NCBI RefSeq assembly: GCF_000586475.1
Contig: NZ_BAWJ01000003.1
Location: 148,133-212,132, forward strand
Direction: 5' to 3'
Source of the DNA: Psychrobacter sp. JCM 18903
Lineage (GTDB): Bacteria; Pseudomonadota; Gammaproteobacteria; Pseudomonadales; Moraxellaceae
Length of the DNA stretch: 64,000 bases
A program made the position numbers and the translations under genes. The notes beneath the pieces were generated by a model. It worked only from the letters and a program-made list of their open reading frames with translations, had not been told where the DNA came from and did no database searches. Shown here in pieces: positions 18,774 to 29,316 of the stretch. Every line of letters starts with the position of its first letter. Position 1 is the stretch's first letter.

Positions 18774-21772
18774 ATGTCTACTGTGCTATCAAAATCTCGC
18801 TCATTTATTGCGTTGCCATTGACGCTTGCGGTATCAACTCTACTTATCAGTGCTTGTAGCAATACGTCAGCGGTAAAAAAGGGTGCGACCAATAGCTCAT
18901 CTGTTATTACTAAACGCCCAGCTACTAAAGCGCCTGCAGCAAGCAGCAGTACGGACTATTCAACGGCATATTTAGATGCAGATAGCTTGGATGAGTTAGC
19001 CGATTTACTCGAAGCCACTGACATGACTATGGTGGAAGGCAACAAACTTGCTATTCAGCAGTATGGTGATTTATGGAGTCGCTTACGTGCTGGCTATCGT
19101 ATGAATGGCGGTCAGCCGACTTATAATCAGCGTATTGAAGGGCAAAAAAGCTGGTTTACCAGTCGACAAGACTATTTAAATCGTTTAACTGCACGTGCCA
19201 GTCGCTATATCTATCACACCGTACGAGAAGCTGAGCGTCGTAATATCCCGACAGAGCTGGCTTTGTTACCTGTCATTGAGAGCTCTTACGATCCAAGTGG
19301 TACCAGTAGTGCGGCAGCAGCAGGCTTATGGCAGTTCATTCCAAGTACGGGTCGTATTTATGGTTTGAATCAAAGCAGTACCTATGATGGTCGCCGTGAT
19401 GTCATCGAATCAACTCGCGCCGCTTATGACTTCTTGACCGCACTACATAACCAGTTTGGCAGTTGGGAGTTAGCATTGGCCGCTTATAATGCGGGTCCTG
19501 GTCGCGTGCAAAAGGCCATTGATGCTAATAGAGCTCAGGGTTTACCGACAGATTATTGGTCTCTGAGATTGCTACTGAAACGATGAACTACGTACCGCGT
19601 TTCTTGGCGGTAGCGGAAATTGTTGCTAAGCCTGAGCAATATGGTGTCTACTTGCCTGCTATTGCCAACCGTCAGCATTTCCGTAGTGTGCCAGTGAATT
19701 ATGGCGTGAGTTTGGCTGAAGTTGCGCAAATGACAGGCGTGAGCTACGACGAATTAGAAAGGTTAAATACGGCCTTAACGTCAGGGCGTGTTGATTCTTC
19801 TGGTCCCCAGCGTATTATTATTCCTAATGATGTGAGTCTTAATACCGATGTTAAATTGAGCTCATTGAGAGGCAATGGTACGGGCAATATACTGGCATCG
19901 AGTAATACAAGCACACCGAGTAGCACGACCACGACGCCAAGCTATAATAACAAACCCTATACTGGCTCTTCACTACCATCGACAGGTAGTGCCTTGGCTG
20001 ATTATGCTGCAAGTGCTAGTGTGCCGCAGCAAACGACCAGTTATATATCACCGTCAGCCACACCTACTAGCAGCTCTGTCTACAGTAATAATGCCTCGGT
20101 GCGTACTGAGCCACCATTGAGTACGGCAGAAACCAACAAGATCAATGCTGAGCTAAAAAGCAGCAACAGTCTACCGACCACCTCTGCTCAAATTACACAG
20201 AATAATACGATTGTCCAAGAACCACCACTGAGCAAAGAAGAGCGTGATTTTATTGCCAATCAAATTCGCAGTAACACGCCTGAAACCAATGTGATCAATG
20301 CTGATGGTAATATTAATTTATCCGCAGTACAGACGCAGCAGTCTATTCTAGAAGCCAGTGGCGAAGAGAAAAAGCTTAGCTTTGCAAAAACATCAGTAAG
20401 CAAGCCAAAACCGCAAGGTGCACGTACCACTTATACCGTCAAGCGTGGTGATACCTTGTCTAATATTGCCAGTCGTGCGGGTGTCAGTTGGCGCGATATC
20501 GCTGAATGGAATCAAATAGATGCCAGCTCTAAGCTGCTATCAGGCAGTACCTTATACTTATACAATGCAAAAACTATCGAACCGTTAAGCACAGCTAACA
20601 ATACCGCGGCAAGCCAACCAGAGAGCTATGTAGTACAAAGCGGCGATACGCTGATTGGTACTGCTAACCGCTTTGGTCTATCGGTGACTCAGTTGGCAAC
20701 CTACAATAATTTGAGTAGTAGAGCGGATTTACTACGTGGTCAAAAGCTATGGCTGATATCAGGTAAGGTGACTGCGCCAGTGACCACACCTGCCGCTCCC
20801 TCGACCAAGCCAAGTAAAGCAAGCACCGCTACTAAGAACTATAAAGTAAAAGCGGGCGATGGCTTGATTGCTCTCGCACGTCAGTTCAATGTTTCAACTG
20901 ATACACTTGCCAGCCTCAATAATATGAGCACTACAAGCTCACTATATGTTGGTCAAACTCTAAAAGTACCTGCAAGTGTCGATTTCGATGCAGCAAACAC
21001 CTCAAGTTCTAGTAGCCGTAACAGCAGCTCAAGTTCGGTGGCAACCACCAATTATAAAGTAAAATCTGGCGATACTTTGATTGGCATTGCCAATAGCGTA
21101 GGTATCAGTCCAGCTGAGCTTGCGGCGGTGAATAGCAACTTTGATGCAAAAGCACGCTTACAACGTGGTCAAACCATCAAAGTACCCGTGTCTAAAGGAT
21201 TGGTTGATCGTCAGCTAAATGATAAAGCTGTCAGTTATAAAGTAAAATCAGGCGATACTTTAATAGGCGTGGCTCAACGTTATAATATCGGTCTTAGTGA
21301 CTTGGCAACAGCGAACAACCTGAAAACCAACTCTAATTTGATACTCGGTCGTACGATTACGATTCCTGCCAGTGGCAGCGTTGTAACGACCTCTAGTAGC
21401 AATAACCAAAGCAGTAGTTCGGCTAGTAGCACTGCCGCGACTAGCACAGCGAGCAGTGGCAAAAAATTGGGCAACACCGAGAGCTATAAAGTTAAATCCG
21501 GTGATGGCTTGATTGCTTTGGCACGTCAATTTGGTGTTTCGATAGACGACTTGGCTGCGACCAACGATCTCGCGACCAATGCCCAATTACAGCGTGGACA
21601 AACGCTTAAAGTGCCAAAGCTCACAGTGAGCTACACCGTTGGGTCAGGAGACAGTTTGATTGGCTTAGCACGTAAATATGGCGTCTCTACGCAAGAATTG
21701 GCTGAGATGAATAATATCGCGGCGGATACGATGCTACAGCGTGGTCAGCGCCTGACTGTACCTAATCGTTAA
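18774..21772 (+). CDS. mltD: Membrane-bound lytic murein transglycosylase D with multiple LysM repeats (frameshifted)
   Basis: Lipoprotein that cleaves peptidoglycan with formation of anhydro-muramic ends. The lipobox LLISAC ends at residue 28. The SLT domain (about 130-275) has the catalytic Glu in LLPVIESSYDP near residue 165 and the AAGLWQFIPSTG motif. One degenerate and seven clear LysM peptidoglycan-binding repeats follow to the C-terminus, each starting with a YKVKSGDTL-type motif and separated by Ser/Thr-rich linkers. At about 999 residues it is roughly twice the E. coli MltD length. The frame breaks near 19565; one extra G restores YWSLEIATETMNYVPRF. AGGAAA precedes the ATG. Confidence 0.93.
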
Positions 21773-21833
21773 GAATAAGCGGCTTAGTGGAATAATAGCT
21801 AAGTAAATACGATTAAGACAGATCATTCTGCAC

Positions 21834-21867
21834 AAAAAAGCTGCTCTTTATAAGAGCAGCTTTTTTT
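21834..21867. terminator. Bidirectional terminator between mltD and mltF
   Basis: Perfect stem AAAAAAGCTGCTCTT pairing with AAGAGCAGCTTTTTT around a 3-base loop, flanked by A- and T-runs. It serves the convergent mltD and mltF genes. Confidence 0.9.
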
Positions 21868-21911
21868 ATCTATAAAATTCAATTCTCAAAATATCTAATA
21901 ATATTTATCAA

Positions 21912-23119
21912 CTAGACAGTTTGAGTTTTGATAGTTTCAAGATAACTTCTAATGTTGCTAACATAATGCATCGCTTGACCATAACGACTATTGGCAGCTT
22001 TATTGTCACCTAAGTACGCATAAACGTTCGCCCAGCTTTTATCATCAATACCTTGATCTCGCAGTTTACGCTGAATACTCTTTACTGCATTTGGTCCCAT
22101 GTTGTAGCCAGCCAGCGCAAACCAAATACGATCTGTCTTTGGCACATCAGCAAAGTCATCTTTCATTTGCTCTAAATAACGCGCGCCGCCGCCGATACTT
22201 TGGTAGGGATCGACGCGATCTGAGACGCCATTGCTTTGGCTGTATTATTGGTCAACATCATGAGACCACGCACACCCGTTGGCGATACAGCATTGGCATC
22301 AAGGTGTGATTCTTGATAACCCATGGCCACCAATAATTCCCAATCATGATTATAATTGCGTGCTTGCTCTTCAAAAGACGATTGATAATCAGGCAGTTTT
22401 TCGGTCAACGTTTTTTGGAAATGATCTTGGCTATAGGCGTCTTTCAGCAAGTTTTGATTGTAAAAGGCAGCAAGTTTTTGTGTGTTTTTCAGCTTAATAC
22501 TGTCACATAAAAAGTAACTGGCTTTTTGTGATAATGGGTCATTGGATGAATTGAACGTCCAACTGACTTTTGGATGTAAACCATTCTTTGTTAAGCTGGC
22601 GTCATAGCCGCAACTGATGTTGATAGAGGATAAGTTAAACTTGCTCTTTAACTGTGTACTGGCCGTTGTTAATGCCATGTCTACCTCTCCCGATCTCAGC
22701 GCCTTTAGAGCAGTTTCTTCATTGGCATACGCTTTTAGATCGATATCAACGCCAAGCTCGTCAGCATAAGTACGTACCAAATCAAAACCAAAGCCATGTT
22801 GAAAACCGTCAGTCGCAAAATAAGTGCTGTCACCGGGGACGGCAGCGATGGTTAACGTGCTTTCTAGCATGACGTTATCATAGGCTGGCACTGGCGCACG
22901 CATCGTCGTCAGACTCTCAGCAGGTAAAGAGAGAAGGGCAATACTAGAAACTTGCGCCAGCTTTTTGGTTCTAGAAAAACGACTCGATGTCGTCGGGGTA
23001 ATGGATGAAACGATGTTACTTTTAGTGTTCGGTTGGCGTTTAGATGGACGCAGTAAATAAGAAATACGGCGTCTAGCCCCTTGCGCAGATACTTTCACAC
23101 GATAAGTAATACGCTGCAT
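21912..23119 (-). CDS. mltF: Membrane-bound lytic murein transglycosylase F (frameshifted)
   Basis: Two-domain peptidoglycan lyase of about 402 residues: an ABC-type solute-binding domain (about 85-260) followed by an SLT catalytic domain (about 265-400) with the active Glu in [15 protein letters not shown] and the LMMLTNNTA segment. The N-terminus is unusual: about 55 basic, Ser/Thr-rich residues come before a weak hydrophobic stretch, so the true start may be further in. The frame breaks at about 22226, where one extra C on the plus strand restores [20 protein letters not shown]. It converges with mltD, another enzyme of the same pathway. Confidence 0.9.
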
Positions 23120-24184
23120 GGATGTCTCCTGATTTTAGCCATCCTGCTTACCGTAAAACGCTTATGAATGTAGGCTTATAAAGTAGTCATACATCGATGT
23201 CGCATTTTAGACAACCACACACTTCTTAATAAGATAAGTGCGTCGTCATCTTGCTTAATAATAGTGCCGCTAATGAATTTTTATCAGATGTAGCGGTGCA
23301 GTTTTTAATTAGCTGGTTATCTACTGGCGTATTCGGTGTATCACATAAGAGGGCTAAAAAATCTCTCAAAATATCAATATAAAACATCGATATAAAGTAT
23401 CAATACAAAATGATGAACGCACAACACCGCGAAGGATATAAATCGGATGATTCCTTCATCGATGCATAGATGGGGCTAAGAATGAAACAACTATATATTA
23501 AACATAGGTAAGGTCATGAACTAAGTTATTGAGACAAAAACATAAAATGAGCGGGGTGCTTATACACTCAGCTTTTCTATGCTGATATTAATGACCATAG
23601 CCTCTTCAAATCATTTGTAATAGAGTCAACAGTGATTAATTTTTTGTCCAGCAATAAGGGTAAGCAAGTCGCTATTTTCATTACTAATAAAAAAATGACA
23701 GAAAATTTACTCAAACATTCTATCAATCAGCGGTTGCTAACCCAGTATCGCGACACTTAAATCAAGATAGACCATGCTGCTGAAAATATATCACGCACAG
23801 TGTATCTATTAGTAAACCGTCCAAAACCTCGCTATCTATATGACCTCAATAGCTATACAACATAGTGAGATTTTAGGCGGTTATACTCATTTAAGTACCA
23901 TAACCGGAAGCTGTAATAAATGGGAAGCCTCATGACAAGACATTCTTTCTTCGGATATTAATATGCGGATATTCCTTGGATTATTCAAGTGTGGTTAAGA
24001 AATTAGCGATAAAACTTAACAATTGGGCTATAGACGGTTAAAAATGCCCTTGTTATTGGTACACTATTGAAAATTGAAGCCGCAAAAATTATGCATACTG
24101 GACAACAATACTGATTATTATTAGTATTGTTTTCCGAAAATTATTCTAAATTTAGATAGCTATGAGTAGAGTTGAGGACACAGT
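23120..24184. other. 1.06-kb region without a recognisable gene
   Basis: No open frame resembles a known protein. The best small frame is GTG 23632 to 23760 on the plus strand (42 codons, Lys/Asn-rich, poor ribosome site), which I do not call. It contains an imperfect 21-bp inverted repeat (23815-23882) and a 9-bp perfect hairpin AACAATACT/AGTATTGTT at 24104-24131. It is the longest empty stretch in the window and may hold a small RNA or decayed gene. Confidence 0.4.
23815..23882. repeat. Imperfect 21-bp inverted repeat
   Basis: The arms at 23815-23835 and 23862-23882 match at 17 of 21 positions, and all mismatches are transitions. The loop is 26 bases. There is no T-run, so this is either a structured RNA or a vestigial mobile-element end pair. 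Confidence 0.4.
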
Positions 24185-25018
24185 TTAAGCAGGATTATCA
24201 ATATCTACAAAGGTCACGGGTATGCCAAATGCTTGAGAAACTATGTGACCGAGTGCTTGAATACCGCCGCGTTCTGTCGCGTGATGTCCACAAGCGAAAT
24301 AATCAATGCCCAGCTCACGGGCAATATGGGTGGTACGTTCTGATATTTCGCCAGAGATAAAGGCGTCACAGCCCATCAATGCAGCTTGTTCGATCATATC
24401 TTGTGCGCCGCCCGTACAAATGCCCACGTGTTCGATAATTCTGTTATTATCGATATGAGCGCTTGTACTATTCGGTGCGCTATAATTGGCAGAGATATGC
24501 AATGGCAATCGTCCTAGCGTCTGGGTAATGTGAGTAATGAGGCTTTGAGCATTCTGCGGGGTACAAGTGGCGATATTACCCACTGGATGCGACTCACTAG
24601 GGTATAAAGCGCCGATAACGGTCATGTTTAATGCGTCAGCCAGCTTGGCATTATTACCAATGACAGGATGGGCATCGAGCGGCAGATGATAACCAATCAA
24701 AGAGATACCATGCTGCATAAGTTTACGGATACGCTGACCTTTCATGCCAGTGATGGGGGCAGGTTCGCCTTTCCAAAAATAACCATGATGCACCATAATG
24801 GCGTCTGCATTGTCAGCAATCGCCGCATCAATCAACGCCTCACAAGCCGTTACACCAGTGATGATGCGCTTGATAGGTCGACCCCCATCTACTTGTAAAC
24901 CATTAGGGGCATAATCTTTAAAAGCATCTGCTGATAAATAGTCATCACAGAATGTGGTCAGCGCTTGAACGGTAATGGCGGTATCTGAGGGCTCGGTTGA
25001 GATATTGTGTGTGGTCAT
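24185..25018 (-). CDS. NIF3/YbgI-family dinuclear metal-binding protein
   Basis: 277-residue member of the NIF3 family, conserved hexameric proteins that bind two metal ions. Some are annotated as GTP cyclohydrolase type 2, but cellular function is not settled. Metal-ligand motifs are visible: IMVHHGYFWKGE near residues 75-86, IGYHLPLDAHP near 111-121, and YFACGHHATERGG near 245-257. Length and motif order match YbgI. It is divergent from the downstream protease gene. Confidence 0.88.
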   Translation of the reverse strand: MTTHNISTEPSDTAITVQALTTFCDDYLSADAFKDYAPNGLQVDGGRPIKRIITGVTACEALIDAAIADNADAIMVHHGYFWKGEPAPITGMKGQRIRKLMQHGISLIGYHLPLDAHPVIGNNAKLADALNMTVIGALYPSESHPVGNIATCTPQNAQSLITHITQTLGRLPLHISANYSAPNSTSAHIDNNRIIEHVGICTGGAQDMIEQAALMGCDAFISGEISERTTHIARELGIDYFACGHHATERGGIQALGHIVSQAFGIPVTFVDIDNPA

Positions 25019-25335
25019 GGTATTCCCTTATAATTGATTCAGTGGGGCAAGCATTTATGGCTAAGATATGGCTTTTGATAATGAGTATTTTAACATGTGG
25101 CTATAGTAGGATAGATAATCCTACTCACTGAAATGGTACACGATACGTTACAACTGGGTAGTATTGGCGGTTATAATTTATACATGTAAGCGTGCCGTAT
25201 AGATAGTGCATAAAAAAACAACCATCTAGTGGGCTGTGAACGTTTGATAAATGCTGCTCAATGCATCCTAATATACACCATGCTTCTCACCTTATTCATC
25301 TTCGTCTGTTTGTATCAAATTTATAGAGGTTTTAT
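25019..25335. other. Divergent intergenic region NIF3 gene / degS
   Basis: 317 bases holding the promoters of both genes presumably; no distinct motif recognised except GAGG at 25325-25328 before the protease ATG. Confidence 0.3.
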
Positions 25336-26664
25336 ATGTCGTCATCTCGGAACACCAGCAGCAAGGCGTCTGTATTAAAATGGTTACCTTGGGTTTTATT
25401 GCTAGTCGTGATTGCCGCATTTATTTGGTTGTTTGCGAGTATGAAGACGGCATCAGAGCAGGCATGGGAGCCGCCCAGAACCACACCTGCTGAGCAGCAA
25501 GCGTCAGCACCTGTTTCTGATACACCCGCAGCGATTTCTTCTTATCATAATGCGGTTGCTCGCGCCTCACGATCAGTCGTGAATATCTACACCACGCAAA
25601 CGATGGCAGAGCATCCTTATATGAATGATCCTGTGTTGCGCCGCTTTTTTGAGTTCCATGGTGCACCGTCAGAAGAGCAGGGCAATACCAATTTAGGCTC
25701 TGGGGTGATTGTCTCAGAAGATGGCTATATCGTGACCAATGCCCATGTGATCGAAAAAGCCGATGAAATTACGGTCGCCTTTAATGATGGTCGTAAGAGC
25801 CGCGCTAGAATCGTTGGTACAGATCCAGACAGTGATTTGGCAGTGATTAAAGTAGATATGACCGGCTTGGCACCACTTGGTTTCCGTAAAGAACCTATCC
25901 GAGTTGGCGATGTCGCATTAGCGATTGGTAATCCGTTCGGTGTCGGTCAAACGGTAACGCAAGGGATTATCTCGGCGACAGGACGTACTGGGCTTGGGGT
26001 CAACAAGTTTGAAGACTTTATCCAGACCGATGCAGCGATTAACCCAGGTAATTCGGGCGGCGCACTCGTTGATGCTTTTGGTGAATTAATTGGTATTAAT
26101 ACGGCCATTTACTCACGCTCTGGCGGCTCTATGGGTATCGGTTTTGCTATTCCTACCGCTATCGTTGAGCAAGTGATGAATGCCATTATCAAAGATGGTA
26201 AGGTGAGCCGTGGTTGGTTGGGGATTGAGATACAGTCACAGTTACGTGACCCAACGCAGCTTGAAACCTCGACTGGGGTAGAAGTGCTTAATGTCGTTCC
26301 TAAGAGTCCTGCTGCGAAGAGTGGTCTGCGTATCGGCGATATTATTTTGACGATTGACGGCGTCGAGATGACGGATGCCAATACCTTGATTCAGTATGTC
26401 GCTCGTAAAGCACCGAATACCACGCTGAATGCGCAAATATTACGCCGTGGCAAAAATGCGCAAGTCAAAATACTGTTAGAAGAGCGTCCAGCACAAGAGC
26501 CTATGGAACGTCCGGTTGTGATTCTTGATGAAAATGTTGGTGGTATAGAAGATCCAAATCTACAAGGTGAGAGACAAGACGTGCCGATGATGTCAGAAGC
26601 CGAGCGTGACCGTATGCGTGAAGAGCTGTTGCAGTTATTTGAAAGAGATGGTGCGCCTTTATAA
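25336..26664 (+). CDS. degS: DegS/AlgW-type membrane-anchored serine protease
   Basis: Trypsin-like S1C protease anchored by one N-terminal membrane helix (about residues 14-35), with the protease in the periplasm. The catalytic triad is visible: His in TNAHVIEK (about 137), Asp in DSDLAVIK (about 167) and Ser in NPGNSGGAL (about 240). A single PDZ domain follows at about 280-375. Anchor plus one PDZ is the DegS/AlgW layout, which senses misfolded outer-membrane proteins and starts sigma-E activation, unlike soluble two-PDZ DegP. The 442-residue length includes an extra acidic C-terminal tail of about 60 residues not typical of DegS. Confidence 0.85.
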   Translation: MSSSRNTSSKASVLKWLPWVLLLVVIAAFIWLFASMKTASEQAWEPPRTTPAEQQASAPVSDTPAAISSYHNAVARASRSVVNIYTTQTMAEHPYMNDPVLRRFFEFHGAPSEEQGNTNLGSGVIVSEDGYIVTNAHVIEKADEITVAFNDGRKSRARIVGTDPDSDLAVIKVDMTGLAPLGFRKEPIRVGDVALAIGNPFGVGQTVTQGIISATGRTGLGVNKFEDFIQTDAAINPGNSGGALVDAFGELIGINTAIYSRSGGSMGIGFAIPTAIVEQVMNAIIKDGKVSRGWLGIEIQSQLRDPTQLETSTGVEVLNVVPKSPAAKSGLRIGDIILTIDGVEMTDANTLIQYVARKAPNTTLNAQILRRGKNAQVKILLEERPAQEPMERPVVILDENVGGIEDPNLQGERQDVPMMSEAERDRMREELLQLFERDGAPL

Positions 26665-26736
26665 TGCCACTCTTCATCACATAAAGCTCAATCAAAATAA
26701 GCTTAGTCAAAATGGCTTGAACGGTTTATAGACAGT

Positions 26737-26773
26737 AAAAAAGCGCGTTATCTTGAAGATAACGCGCTTTTTG
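26737..26773. terminator. Bidirectional terminator between degS and yfaE
   Basis: A perfect stem of at least 16 bp (AAAAAGCGCGTTATCT with its complement) and a 4-base loop, flanked by A- and T-runs. It serves degS on the plus strand and the nrdB-yfaE transcript on the minus strand. Confidence 0.9.
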
Positions 26774-26806
26774 TTTCGACTTTTGTTAGCACTACTTTTG
26801 TTGGTA

Positions 26807-27073
26807 TTACTCTATAGTAGGCTCGTGATTGATGTAAATCACACCCTGTACACGGCAACAGCAGGGCAGAATCTCGTCTTCATCAATCATAGCAAGGGGC
26901 GCAAACGGATAGTCAATGACGTGTGAGCTGGCGATACGCTTTATTCGGCAACTGCCACAATAGCCTTCCTTACATTGATAATTGATATCATGTCCAGTGC
27001 GTAGCAATCCATCAAGCAAGCTTTCATCATCATGCAAGTAAAATTGCTTCTTACTCGTCATTACCCAAGTCAT
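26807..27073 (-). CDS. yfaE: 2Fe-2S ferredoxin, ribonucleotide reductase maintenance (YfaE-like)
   Basis: 88-residue plant-type [2Fe-2S] ferredoxin. The cluster Cys are in CKEGYCGSC (about residues 34-42) and LPCCC (about 70-74). In E. coli the ferredoxin after nrdB, YfaE, reduces and restores the diferric-tyrosyl cofactor of NrdB. The same position here, 86 bases behind nrdB on the same strand, supports that role. Confidence 0.88.
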   Translation of the reverse strand: MTWVMTSKKQFYLHDDESLLDGLLRTGHDINYQCKEGYCGSCRIKRIASSHVIDYPFAPLAMIDEDEILPCCCRVQGVIYINHEPTIE

Positions 27074-27159
27074 AGTCTGATCCTGTTTGTTTCCCTATCA
27101 TTCTGTACTTTCTAAACAATACTCTTTCAAAAACTATTTTTTAAATGAACACATAAGTT

Positions 27160-28292
27160 CTAAAGCTCAAAATCATCAAAATCGCTGTCTGATAAATCTG
27201 AGTCAATTTGACCCACCAAGTATGAGCTGATTTCCGTCTCTTGCGGAGCGACTTGCACGTTGTCAGATGACAACCATGTGTTAATCCACGGGATTGGGTT
27301 TGATTTAGAATTCGGGAATGCGACTGGCAAGCCAACCGCTTCCATACGTAAATTGGTGATGTATTCGATATATTGGCACAGAATGTCTTTATTGAGACCA
27401 ATCATTGAGCCGTCTTTAAATAGATAACCTGCCCATTCTTTTTCTTGCTCAGCTGCTTTACGGAATATCTCGATGCTTTCTTCGTAGCACTCTTTGGCAA
27501 TGTCGACCATCTCAGGATCATCACGACCGATGCGCATGAGGTTAAGAATATGCTGCGTGCCCGTTAAATGTAGCGCTTCATCACGAGCAATCAATTTAAT
27601 AATCTTGGCATTACCTTCCATTAGCTTACGCTCAGCAAAGGCAAAAGAGCAAGCGAATGACACATAAAAGCGAATGGCTTCTAAGACGTTCACTGCCATC
27701 AAGCATAAGTAAAGCTGCTTTTTCAGCGATTTTAAATCGACGGTAATTTGCTTGCCATTGATCATGTGCGTGCCTGCACCGTATAGGTTGTATAGCGATG
27801 AGTTATAATATAAGTCATCGTAGTACTTGGCGATGTCTGCGGCGCGCTCTAGGATATGATCGTTTTGCATGATGTCATCAAAGACGATAGCAGGGTCATT
27901 GATAATATTACGAATGATATGGGTATAGCTGCGCGAGTGAATGGTCTCAGAAAACGTCCACGTCTCAATCCATGTCTCAAGCTCAGGAATCGATACCAAT
28001 GGCAATAGCACCACGTTTGGGCTACGACCTTGGATAGAGTCGAGTAGCGTTTGATACTTTAGGTTACTGATAAAGATATGCTGTTCGTGTGAGGACAGAT
28101 TGCCATAATCCATACGATCACGTGATACATCGACTTCTTCTGGACGCCAAAAGAACGACAACTGCTTTTCAATCAATTGCTCAAAGATAGGGTGCTTTTG
28201 TTGGTCGTAACGCGCCACGTTGACCGGATTACCAAAAACATCGGCTCTGTTAGCGCATTGTTTGGCGTTTGGGAAAAAATCGAATAAGTCAT
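27160..28292 (-). CDS. nrdB: Class Ia ribonucleotide reductase beta subunit (frameshifted near start)
   Basis: Small subunit of ribonucleotide reductase, which houses the diiron site and stable tyrosyl radical. The radical Tyr is in SRSYTHII. Iron ligands occur in [10 protein letters not shown] and the [13 protein letters not shown] helix. The C-terminal acidic tail ending DSDFDDFEL is the NrdA-docking peptide. The longest uninterrupted frame starts at 28218 and lacks the conserved N-terminus. One extra base in the A-run at 28234-28238 joins it to [12 protein letters not shown] and the [16 protein letters not shown] motif, with ATG at 28290-28292. It is separated from nrdA by a foreign-looking insert. 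Confidence 0.93.
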
Positions 28293-28364
28293 GAGACTGC
28301 CTTTATCATTGATATGGTTATTAAGTTATAGGGTTTTGACTAGATTTGGTCTGACTGAATTATA

Positions 28365-28766
28365 TTACAAGTGCTCTAAAGATATCTGTTCTGACGTCTG
28401 TCCATCATTCATATACGCTTTAAATATCTCACTCAGCTCGCTATCGTCCAAACCTTCCAATTCATCGATCGCACTTTTACGCAGCGCACTCAAGCCATCA
28501 TCATCTGATAGTTGCTGCATTTCTTTCTGTACGTCTTTTTTAGTCACTCTCTTTACTGGTTTTTTCAATACTTTTGTGGTGACTTTCTTTAATGCTTCTG
28601 GTCTTGCTGCTGTACCTTCGCCTAATTGCTCACGGACGTCTGCGATGTCGACTTCTACTTGCACGATATGCGAGTTACCATCATTTAGGTCGGAAAATAC
28701 GTTAGGGATAAATAAACCACCGTCTTTGATGATTGCGGTATATTGCACGTCTATGACCTCCGTCAT
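28365..28766 (-). CDS. Hypothetical protein, probable second antitoxin
   Basis: 133-residue protein with no family I can name. The N-terminus (VQYTAIIKDGGLFIPNVF) resembles the short beta-rich start of small antitoxins of the DUF104/AF2212 type. The middle is Lys-rich (about residues 55-85). The last 31 residues align without gaps to the last 31 of the Phd-type antitoxin two genes upstream, with 12 identities including NDGQ and the terminal Leu. Both tails end at the stop codon. It starts 21 bases after the toxin gene on the same strand. A role as a second antitoxin is inferred from this shared tail, not known. Confidence 0.55.
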   Translation of the reverse strand: MTEVIDVQYTAIIKDGGLFIPNVFSDLNDGNSHIVQVEVDIADVREQLGEGTAARPEALKKVTTKVLKKPVKRVTKKDVQKEMQQLSDDDGLSALRKSAIDELEGLDDSELSEIFKAYMNDGQTSEQISLEHL

Positions 28767-28787
28767 TTTTATTCTTTCTGTGTTCGA

Positions 28788-29075
28788 TTATGGTTGGCGC
28801 GATACAAGGCTTTCATATACCTTATTGTTTTCTCTTTTGCCAACTGCCAATACATAAACCACCACCACATCATCTTTTACGGTATATACCAGACGATAGC
28901 CTACGGTGCGTAGCTTAATTTTATAAGTATCTGTATGTCCCGATAGTTTTGACGCAGGTACATGAGGGTTTGACAATCGCTGCTGTAATTTTTTCTTAAA
29001 CTGCTGCTGAATATTTGGCGCTATCTTTTTCCACTCTTTTAATGCCAAAGGATGAAACTCAAGATTATAAGTCAT
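28788..29075 (-). CDS. RelE/ParE-superfamily toxin
   Basis: 95-residue toxin of the RelE fold. It shows the family pattern: a Lys-rich helical N-half (LALKEWKKIAPNIQQQFKKKL), then the beta-sheet core (YKIKLRTVGYRLVYTV, VVVVYVLAVGKRENNKVY). RelE-group toxins cleave mRNA in the ribosome; the Arg/Tyr/Lys set here is compatible with that. Its start overlaps the upstream antitoxin by 11 bases, the normal order for such operons. Confidence 0.88.
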   Translation of the reverse strand: MTYNLEFHPLALKEWKKIAPNIQQQFKKKLQQRLSNPHVPASKLSGHTDTYKIKLRTVGYRLVYTVKDDVVVVYVLAVGKRENNKVYESLVSRQP

Positions 29076-29316
29076 CCAACGTTACCTTTATCGGTATCTG
29101 CCCATCATTCAATCGTGCGCTAACGGTTTGGCTCAATGCCATGTCGTCCATCGCTTCCATCATGCGCTCGAATACATCTGTCGAGACTAAGTAAGCCACG
29201 GGTTTATTGTGGTTTAAAATAGCAATGGACTCACCATCTGACTGTTTAATCAGTGCCGATGGGTTAGCCTTTAATTCTGAGATACTGGCTGTCTGTGTGG
29301 CAAATATTGGTTGCAT
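29065..29316 (-). CDS. Phd/YefM-family antitoxin
   Basis: 83-residue antitoxin. The Phd-type DNA-binding N-domain is clear (TASISELKANPSALIKQ, SIAILNHNKPVAYLVS). The C-terminal tail, residues 53-83, would wrap and neutralise the RelE toxin encoded next. It normally represses its own operon together with the toxin. Its tail is shared with the protein at 28365-28766. First gene of the toxin-antitoxin unit. Confidence 0.88.
   Translation of the reverse strand: MQPIFATQTASISELKANPSALIKQSDGESIAILNHNKPVAYLVSTDVFERMMEAMDDMALSQTVSARLNDGQIPIKVTLDDL

Noticed and set aside
23632..23760. 42-codon GTG-started frame in the empty kilobase
   Set aside because: Weak start context and no recognisable pattern; too short to call without expression data.
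28291..28857. 188-codon plus-strand open frame
   Set aside because: Antisense to the 133-residue antitoxin-like gene and the start of nrdB; Ser/Leu/Thr-rich composition typical of a shadow frame.
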